The notes beneath the pieces were generated by a model. It did not search any database. It saw nothing but the letters and a program-made list of their open reading frames with translations, and had not been told where the DNA came from. Below are positions 57,401 through 64,000 of a stretch of 64,000 nt of DNA, one piece after another. Source of the stretch: Larix kaempferi (taxonomy: Eukaryota; Streptophyta; Pinopsida; Pinales; Pinaceae); assembly GCA_027924585.1 (NCBI GenBank), contig BSBM01000779.1, positions 14,991,501 to 15,055,500 of the forward strand, in the 5' to 3' direction. Both the position numbers and the translations under genes were made by a program. Numbering within the stretch: position 1 is the first letter of the stretch; every line of letters begins with the position of its first letter.

Positions 57401-58479
57401 TGATATTAGGGGACGGGCTATACAACTTCGCAAAAATTACATACATCACACTGAGCACGATGTATTGTGAATGGAGAAAGAAGAAGAATTGGTCGATGAC
57501 AGAGCGGAACCAGCAGCAACCAGATGAAATTTCATACGATGAACAGCGACGTAACGAGCTTTTTTTGAAGGACAGTATACCTCTATGGATGGCTGTGTGT
57601 GGGTATGTAGTCTTTGCTGCGATGTCCATAGGGGTAATCCCACATTTGTTTCCTCCTGTAAAATGGTACTATGTATTGATAGCCTACATAGTGGCTCCCG
57701 TGCTGGGATTCTGCAACGCATATGGATGTGGGCTCACAGACTGGAGCTTGGCCTCAACTTATGGGAAATTAGCCCTCTTCATCTTCGGAGCATGGGCAGG
57801 GAAGGAAAATGGCGGTGTCATGGCAGCCTTAACTACATGCGGCGTGATGCTTTCCATAGTTTCCACTGCTTCAGATCTAACGCAGGATTTCAAGACTGGA
57901 TACCTAACGCTATCATCTCCAAGATCTATGTTTCCAGCCCAGGCGATCGGGACCGCCATGGGATGTATAATCGCACCTTCGATTTTCATATTATTCAACA
58001 AGGCCTTCGACCTGGGAAACCCACATGGAGAATACCCGGCCCCCAATGCTCTGGTATACAGAAACATGGCTATCTTAGCAGTGCAAGGATTCTCTGCTCT
58101 TCCCAAACATTGTCTGAGTCTGTGCTATTGTTTCTTTGCTTTTGCCATTGTAGTAAACTTGATCAGAGACAAAGTGCCAGAAAGGGTTTCTAAGTGGATT
58201 CCCATACCAATGGCTATGGCTATTCCATTCTACTTGGGTGCATACTTTACAATTGATATGTTCGTGGGCACCATTATTGTATTTCTTTGGCAGAGGAAGA
58301 ATCGCACGTCGGCTGATCGATACATTCCCGCAGTGGCCTCTGGTCTGCTGTGTGGAGATGGACTATGGTCGCTTCCTGCATCAATCCTAGCCCTGGCCAA
58401 AGTTCAGCCTCCTATATGCATGAAATTCTTGCCCAGATCGGTGAACATTAAGGTGGACGATTATCTGGGCTACAACTAA
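54486..58479 (+). CDS. YSL: Yellow Stripe-Like (YSL) metal-nicotianamine transporter, with one in-frame TGA
   Basis: Six coding exons (54486-54918, 55045-55214, 55570-55667, 56520-56654, 56746-56935, 57382-58479) join at GT-AG introns into 708 codons, the usual YSL length. YSLs belong to the oligopeptide transporter family and carry metal-nicotianamine complexes across membranes. Visible family features are an acidic N-terminus then [20 protein letters not shown] (exon 1), [15 protein letters not shown] (exon 2), [20 protein letters not shown] (exon 3), [15 protein letters not shown] and [11 protein letters not shown] (exon 4), [14 protein letters not shown] and [14 protein letters not shown] (exon 5), and GDGLYNF, the central hydrophilic loop, [25 protein letters not shown] and a final [10 protein letters not shown] (exon 6). 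Hydrophobic segments run throughout. Codon 191 (55182-55184) is TGA, so the annotated splice form would be truncated. All else is intact, suggesting a recent nonsense allele, a sequencing error or alternative splicing. Confidence 0.9.
55173..55184 (+). other. Cryptic donor next to the premature TGA in YSL exon 2
   Basis: GTGAGT at 55173-55178 is a consensus 5' splice site in phase 0, the same phase as the normal donor at 55215. The in-frame TGA follows at 55182-55184. Splicing at the upstream site would drop 42 bases (14 codons, including the stop) and stay in frame with exon 3, at the cost of part of a hydrophobic segment. Confidence 0.6.
55361..55512. repeat. 76-bp tandem duplication in YSL intron 2
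   Basis: TGTTAGCTTGAGGAC begins at 55361 and 55437. Both copies carry AAAACAGGAAGGA and AATCATGTTTTTAGGAA. Confidence 0.8.
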
Positions 58480-58979
58480 TGGGATGGAGATATTTTCTTG
58501 CTTGGTGACAAAGTGCTCAGCTTGGAGTTTGTTTGTATCATTGGTACACATTTTTCTGTCACATAAAGTGATCGTGGAATAATAGGGTTTGCTAGAAACA
58601 AATTAAATATTCTTTATGCATGTGAAAGCTCATGCATGTCCCAACTCGTTTGCAGATTTGTACGTGAATCGTATCTGTTATTCTTTTTTATAAATTCAAA
58701 TGATTAATTGGCATATAATGTTGAAGTGAAGTTAAGATCAATTGGTTAGTTGTAATATGTTAGTCGTTCAGTTGTAATAGACTCTACTTTTAATATACTT
58801 GTAACATTTTTTTTTTATTATTGTTATTGGGTTTCAACTCCCTACTAATAAGGAAGAAATTATATATCTCTCAAAGCACATCATAAAAATGTTTTGTTTA
58901 TGTTGGGTTTCTTTGTATTTGAAGATTATGAATTGAACACTCAAAAAACTATCTATATTATGGTGAGATTAATAAATGA
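58480..58979 (+). other. 3' flank of YSL
   Basis: The stretch after the stop should contain the 3' UTR. AATAA-type words occur at about 58580-58610, but no single polyadenylation signal stands out. No further gene was seen. Confidence 0.4.
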
Positions 58980-59430
58980 TCTCTCTCTTAAGTCAACTAA
59001 AGTATGACTAATCCTCCAAGAATCAAGGACGTTTTAAAGTTCTTCTAAATGACAACGACAACAAGTTCGGTATTAGAATGTGGCAATTCGGCAATATACT
59101 TTGTTATGTCAACTAAAGTTTGACACAATTAGCTAGGATTTAGAACTATTTCATGGTTTTTATTAAATGAAGATAAGCGCTGTATTAAAATCAGGGATCT
59201 GTGAATGCAATTTGTTAACATAACTAAAGTTAGACCCATTCCTCTAGGATTTTGGAGTTTTTTTTTTAAGTGTTGGTTAAATGAAGATAAGCTTTGTATA
59301 AGAATTTAGAGAGCTAGCTGTACTCAATTAAGGTCAGCTAAAGTTTAATTCACTCCTACAGGATTTAGTGACATTTTACAGCGCTTATTAAATGAAGATA
59401 AGCTTTAAAATACAATTTGGCAATCTGATG
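58980..59430. repeat. Degenerate tandem repeat, about four units of 111-116 bp
   Basis: A (C)AACTAAAGTWTGAC-like phrase occurs at about 58994, 59110, 59221 and 59335. It is followed by CCT...AGGATTT and, in most units, AAATGAAGATAAGC. The units are clearly related but well diverged. Confidence 0.7.
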
Positions 59431-60449
59431 CGGGAATCGGTCTTATAGTAGTGAAGAATCATGTGTGTTGTGTCAATTTTCTTGCACTATACAATCTATT
59501 TTTTGGACATGTCTCAATGTTTATTACTTTTGATACCAAGGCCTGCAAATGGGTTTGTTTGTAGTTATGGAGTTGAGTTGTTGTTATCACTTATTCTGGT
59601 TTGTAATTAGGATTTTTTTTTGACAAGAGTCAAGTGAAGTTCTATTTTCATTTTTTGGTTTATGAAATTCTCAACCAAGAATATCAAGATCGAAATGGTT
59701 CATGGAATTTTCAACCAAGAATATCAAGATTGAAAATCCTTTGAAATGAGAATTATTTGTGGGAGGGACATGAATTTTTTATTTATTTTAATTTTAATTC
59801 ATTCAATGCCTTTTTAATCCTTGTGATGGATTCTTTAATGCAAAATTCAAAATAGATGAATGGAAATGGTGAAGTGAATAAGAGGATGGGTATGTAGGAT
59901 GAGGTAAGGAGGTATTTGTTTCCTCCCCTTTGTTTACCATTGCCTCATGATCCCACTATTGCTCCTCTCTTTGCTCAAATTCAAAAAATTGCAATTTCTT
60001 AGTAGCTTATACAGTTGGCATTTTTTCCAAATCCTCTTTGACAATAACAGAAGGACATTGTAACCATGTGGCTCTTGTTTTAGTGATTCTTCATTGTTTA
60101 GTCTATGCATGTTAAAAGTACACTATTTATTCACATTGGATTACTCAAACATTATTTTCTAAAAAATTATAATTATCTTTATATTCATTATCTTCACTTT
60201 CTTTTTTCAAGGAGAAAAAAAATAGTACTTGTGTTATTCATCTAAATCAAAAAGTACATATCAAAGGACTTTCCATATCGCGAATACATAAGCATTCAAA
60301 AAATCCACTTGTCACCTTACAAAAGAAGGCCCTCAAAAAAACATACAGCTTATCTCTGAAATAGTAAAAAAAGCCACCCCAATAGGAACCAAAGCAAACC
60401 CGCCAGTCTGAAGAAACTACAGATAGAAAGATACAAAAAAGTCATACAA
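59431..60449. other. AT-rich spacer, including the likely LINE 3' untranslated tail
   Basis: A local duplication (CAACCAAGAATATCAAGATYGAAA) occurs at about 59670 and 59710. From about 60200 to 60450 the sequence probably belongs to the 3' end of the minus-strand LINE, but no convincing poly(A) tail was found. Confidence 0.4.
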
Positions 60450-60475
60450 CATATTGAAATTTAACATCATCTGCA

Positions 60476-60835
60476 TCAAAGGAGGTAAAAAACAGAGTCC
60501 CCAAATTCTAGAGAACCTTCTAGAAATTCTTCCACCTGAACATAACCTGCAACCCCCTCCAGGGCCCTCTTGGAAAGAGAATCTGCATCTGTATTATGCT
60601 CACAAAAAATATGTTCAATTTTCAAATCATGAAAAGAGGCCATTAGTTCTTCAATCCTCAAGCGCCATTGGTAAAGGGAAATAACATGAAGAGAGAAAAA
60701 AAAAATTGCCCAATTTACTATGACCAGTGAATCACCATATATCCTTAATATGTCAATACCAAGAGAGGAAGCAAATTTTAGAAGGCATAATAGTGCCAAT
60801 AGTTTGAATCCCTTGTATTTATGCATTCTCCACAA
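60476..60835 (-). pseudogene. LINE RNase H domain
   Basis: The frame reads IYGDSLVIVNW with a catalytic-type Asp, then ISLYQWRLRIEELMASF and IEHIFCEHNTDADSLSKRAL, the C-terminal RNase H pattern of plant LINE ORF2. The first strand and Glu helix are less clear, and stops or frame changes separate it from the upstream zinc domain. Confidence 0.85.
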
Positions 60836-61012
60836 TTCAACCTCAATCTGAAAAGATGATTTTCATTTATCTTCAGCAATACTCACACCATGGCAACCCC
60901 CTTTAGCTGCACCATCAAAGAAACCCATAGCAGATGAAGAAAAAGGGAGATCTGTGATATGTCTCACTCTTCGAGTTTTGATATCCACATAAGCATCTAG
61001 GCTTCATACATT

Positions 61013-61372
61013 CTAATGATCCTCAAACAGTTTGACATGTTTATTCTCAAAAATTGCATAATTTCTAGTCTTCCATATATCCCAAGAATAGAAAGATGTT
61101 AATAGCTTATGAGAATGATTGTTCTTGTACCACTGACATATATTTCCTTCAATTGAATCATTTCCCCAAATCTGGGTGATATTTAAAGCATCACAAAAAA
61201 AAATCCATAGCTTCCTACCGTACTCACAACTCACAAAATCATGATTTGTGGATTCACAATCAGTTTTTCCTAGAGAACACATATTTGGACCAACCCATCC
61301 TCTGTGCAGCAAGTTATCCCATGTAAGTATACAATTTTCAAAAATCAACCAAATAAAACACATGAGCTTCAA
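61013..61372 (-). pseudogene. LINE ORF2 zf-RVT-like region
   Basis: The segment LTWDNLLHRGWVGPNMCSLG, then DCESTNHDFVSCEYGRKLW, has the Cys/His spacing of the zinc-binding reverse-transcriptase-associated region. It is damaged, with CSLG where a second Cys is usual. KTRNYAIFENK further on is also typical. Confidence 0.85.
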
Positions 61373-61628
61373 AGGTAAGTGCCATTTCCATAGTTTCCTA
61401 TACCACCATTTCAGATCAACATAAGAGATATTATTTGCAATTGCAAAATATGCTAACTTGGCACAAACCTAGCGAGTAGATGGGATTCATGGACCAAATT
61501 AGTTCATCTTTATTAGAATTAAGTCTTATCCCTACATTGTTAAGATATGTGATATAATCAGTCCATTCCTCAGCCCAAATATTTCCCAGACCTAAATCAT
61601 GAGTAGTTAACCAATAGGAGTCTGATAG

Positions 61629-62124
61629 CTACAACCAAGAGGGCCTTTTTATATGTGCACGAGTAACAAAACCCAGTCCAACTAAGTAGTCCAGAAGGAA
61701 AGGTGACAAAATATATTTTTTTTCATTGCCAATAATTGGATCCACCCCAACCAGCACATTTAATCCATTACCAACCTTCCAAGAAAGACCAATGTTGATC
61801 CAATTAAAAGCCTTTGTAAAACTACAACAAAAATTGGAAACATTTCTAACACTCTTGTTAGGGTTCCTAATCCATTTCAAGGTATTACCTTTGAGATACT
61901 TCCCTTGAAGAACTTCACACCATATACCCTTTCCAAATAAACCACGCCACAAGCACTTCATATTGAGAGTCATACTGAACCAATGTAGATTTTTTATGTC
62001 CCAGGCACCCAAGCTCTTGGGTTTAGAAAGTCTTTCCTAGCTCGCCAAAAGAATTTTTCCACCTTCTGTATTTCCAGACCATAAAAAATTAAACATCAAT
62101 TTCCTAATCATTTTGAGGATGGTC
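61629..62124 (-). pseudogene. LINE ORF2 region between RT and zf-RVT
   Basis: From the MITE edge the frame reads ILKMIRKLMFNFLWSG, then after a stop SLGAWDIKNLHWFSMTLNMKCLWRGL, then GLSWKVGNGLNVLVGVDPI. These are standard conserved blocks following the LINE polymerase core. Confidence 0.85.
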
Positions 62125-62542
62125 CATTAGAGCAAATTTGACATCTAAAATGGGCCTGCTAAGGAAAATAATAAAATAATAGTTAAAATAATAAAATAAT
62201 ATTTATGAATTTTGGAGGACAAGAGAAAAAACTAATTTTTTCCTTCAAACTTTCAACATATCTCCCTGTCATTTTACTCAAATTTCAAGCGGGGGCACTT
62301 GTTGGATGCGGAATTAAATTATGCATCCAACGAGTGCTCCCACTCGGAATTTGAGTAAAATGATAGGGGGATATGTTGAAAATACGAATTGAAAAAGTAG
62401 TTTTTTTAATGTCGAATATGCCAACTCAACCATTATGGTTGACTCTTTCTTGAAATTCTATTGGTTCTTGAATTCAATGGCTCTTTTTCTTACGAAGTGT
62501 TTTCTTATAAGGCCTATTTTAGAACCCAAATTTTCTCTAATG
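62125..62542. mobile_element. Foldback MITE inserted in the LINE (418 bp)
   Basis: The outer inverted ends CATTAGAGCAAATTTGACAT... (62125-62166) and ...CCAAATTTTCTCTAATG (62500-62542) pair imperfectly. An inner pair of 58-base arms (62252-62309 and 62323-62380) pairs strongly around a 13-base loop. The flanks TGAGGATGG and TGAGGTATATGG suggest a target duplication of about 9-12 bases, as in Mutator-like elements, although not perfect. The LINE reading resumes on the other side, which proves insertion. Confidence 0.8.
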
Positions 62543-62776
62543 TGAGGTATATGGGCCAAGGAGAACCAAAAAATAAGAATACCAACTAGAACAGCTTTCA
62601 AGAGGGTCAACCTTCCTCCCAAAAAGAGCATCCTAAAGGTCTAATTCCCAATCCTTTTTTCAATTTTTTTAACCAGTCATTAATCATGTAACAATTAGAT
62701 TTTAAATGGTAGCCTAGATATTTGAAACCATCTTTCAAATCATTCATCTGATAGGGCAGGACAGTGGTAATCTACC

Positions 62777-63130
62777 TCAAAGTATCTTCTGCAACCTCAT
62801 AACTTGGAAAAGCAGATTTTGATGAACCAACTTCCATACCAGATGCTGCACAAAATATATCAATAATCTCGAAAAGCAAAACCATTCATCTACTAAACCC
62901 TTTCCAAATAGCACAACATCATCAACAAATAATAAGTGAGTAATATAGCTTGATGATGAAATTTTGACACCCTTCAATTTTCCTTCATTTCTAACAACTA
63001 AAATTAGTCTATTAAAGCCCTCAATAACCAGCCAAAATAAAAAAAGAGAAAGAAGAAGAAAGAGGGAAACCTTGCCTAAGTCCACTTTATATAGAGAGAG
63101 ATAAAAAAAATTCATTAAATTACTTCTCAA
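62777..63130 (-). pseudogene. LINE reverse transcriptase core fragment
   Basis: The frame contains LFWLVIEGFNRLI, then VKISSSSYITHLLFVDDVVLFG, with the catalytic FVDD at about 62918-62929. Upstream motifs of the polymerase are missing, marking the 5' truncation. Confidence 0.88.
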
Positions 63131-63510
63131 TCATTTTTATTAAAGCAAATCCACTTTTACTTTGTATTAAATCTTTTAATATTAAAAAGTTTTATAAAGT
63201 TTTCTAATATTTAAAAGATTTTAAATTTAGCAAGTAATATGTAAAAGATTTTAAATTTAGCAATATATTCAAGTTTTATGTTTTTTAAGAGACATTATTC
63301 AATTGCTCAAAATATTCATTTTTATTAAAGTAGACCCACTTTGACTTTGTATTAAATCTTTTAATATTAAAAAGTTTTATAAAATTTTCTAATATGTAAA
63401 AGATTTTGAATTTAGCAATATATTCAAGTAATATGTAAAAGATTTTAAATTTAGCAATATATTCAAGTTTTATTTTTTTAAGAGACATTATTTAATTGCT
63501 CAAAATATTT
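63131..63510. repeat. AT-rich tandem repeat, 185 bp x 2
   Basis: TCATTTTTATTAAAG begins at 63131 and 63316. Each unit carries TGTATTAAATCTTTTAATATT, repeated TAAAAGATTTTRAATTTAGC phrases and AAGAGACATTATTYAATTGC. Internal sub-repeats of about 45 bases are also visible. Confidence 0.8.
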
Positions 63511-64000
63511 ACTGCAATTTGTAATTGTTGATGTAAAAAAAATCAACTTCGTAAATGTATTAAAAATAAAAATAAGAGTCACTAGGTGGCAATGTCCTCG
63601 ACATTGCACCTGCAGTGGTTGGCGATTTGCAATTGTTAGAAGTTTTATTTGCTAGGAGCAATGCTAATCAATTTACTATTAACATTTGGTATATAAATTT
63701 AGTATATTGAAAAACTATTCAACTATTTTATGGTTTAACTATTAAATTTGAAGTTTTATTGATTATTATTATTTCAATGAACAAAAAGGCTTTAGAGATC
63801 ATGTTTCCAATTTGATATTGGTCTCACAAGTCCTTACTTTAAGCCTTGAAATAGTCTTTGAAAAAAATGTGATACGGACTTTAAGTTGGCATGAGCAAGA
63901 GCTTTACCTTGGATAGAACCACTCCCAAACCACTCTCGTACATTGAGGGGGGCTATGCTCAATCAACATGTGAAAGCAAACAAAGAACCACTTTAGTACA
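63511..64000. other. AT-rich end of the window, no gene seen
   Basis: No open frame or family signature was recognised. The last 200 bases are somewhat GC-richer and may belong to another dispersed repeat continuing beyond the window. Confidence 0.4.

Larger units (their letters stand above)
60450..63130 (-). mobile_element. 5'-truncated L1-type LINE
   Basis: On the minus strand the order is reverse transcriptase (63130-62777), its C-terminal region (62700-62543, GGRLTLLKAVLVGILIFW; and 62124-61629), a zf-RVT-like zinc region (61372-61013) and a C-terminal RNase H (60835-60476). This is the ORF2 arrangement of plant L1-type LINEs. The element starts within reverse transcriptase, so it is 5' truncated, as is usual for LINEs, and it is broken by a MITE. 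Confidence 0.88.

Noticed and set aside
57446-58193. Long overlapping frames on both strands over YSL exon 6
   Set aside because: They are shadows of the long coding exon, which has the clear YSL protein pattern.

Overview
The window is nuclear DNA of a seed plant with a large, transposon-filled genome. It has GT-AG introns, initiator-Met-tRNA primer sites beside LTRs, plant Ty1/copia, Ty3/gypsy and L1-type elements, a plant mobile domain sequence and a YSL metal transporter. Low gene density, deep nesting and heavy decay suggest a gymnosperm, but that is inference. I found no rRNA, tRNA or CRISPR.

1-8.4 kb is AT-rich and gene-free, with a CpG-containing GCGGATTGC-type repeat, a 240-bp direct repeat and a 98-bp tandem repeat. 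From 8.4 to 35.9 kb lies one old minus-strand Ty3/gypsy element of Tat type. It has gag at the high-coordinate end, then protease, an RNase H of the second (archaeal-like) type, and an antisense plant-mobile-domain ORF containing an intron. It is split by three insertions, each with an exact target-site duplication: a 3.8-kb solo LTR (11631-15430, ATCCT), a 12,976-bp DNA transposon (15449-28424, AGTA) and a copia element (29137-34191, GGTGT). Removing the insertions restores one gypsy reading frame at the junctions.

The 13-kb DNA transposon is the most unusual object. It has 39/48-bp terminal inverted repeats, arrays of a 26-bp repeat with a CGCGTACGCG-type dyad near both ends and once inside, an apparently intact two-exon 400-codon gene for a Cys-containing protein of unknown function, and a decayed inverted paralogue of that gene. 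It also carries a 359-bp GC-rich satellite and 2.6 kb of GAT-rich higher-order repeat between two pyrimidine-rich blocks.

From 36 to 43 kb there are two partial copies of a second copia family. A 3.3-kb satellite built on a 10-bp GTCAACCATR unit follows (43.06-46.34 kb), then 1 kb of almost G-free DNA. At 47.5-52.0 kb is a non-autonomous LTR element with a gag-like start and a long acidic ORF but no pol.

The only recognisable host gene is a six-exon Yellow Stripe-Like transporter (54486-58479, 707 codons). It is complete except for one in-frame TGA in exon 2. A consensus donor just upstream of the TGA could splice it out in frame. At 60.4-63.1 kb is a 5'-truncated L1-type LINE on the minus strand, interrupted by a 418-bp foldback MITE. 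The window ends in AT-rich tandem repeats.
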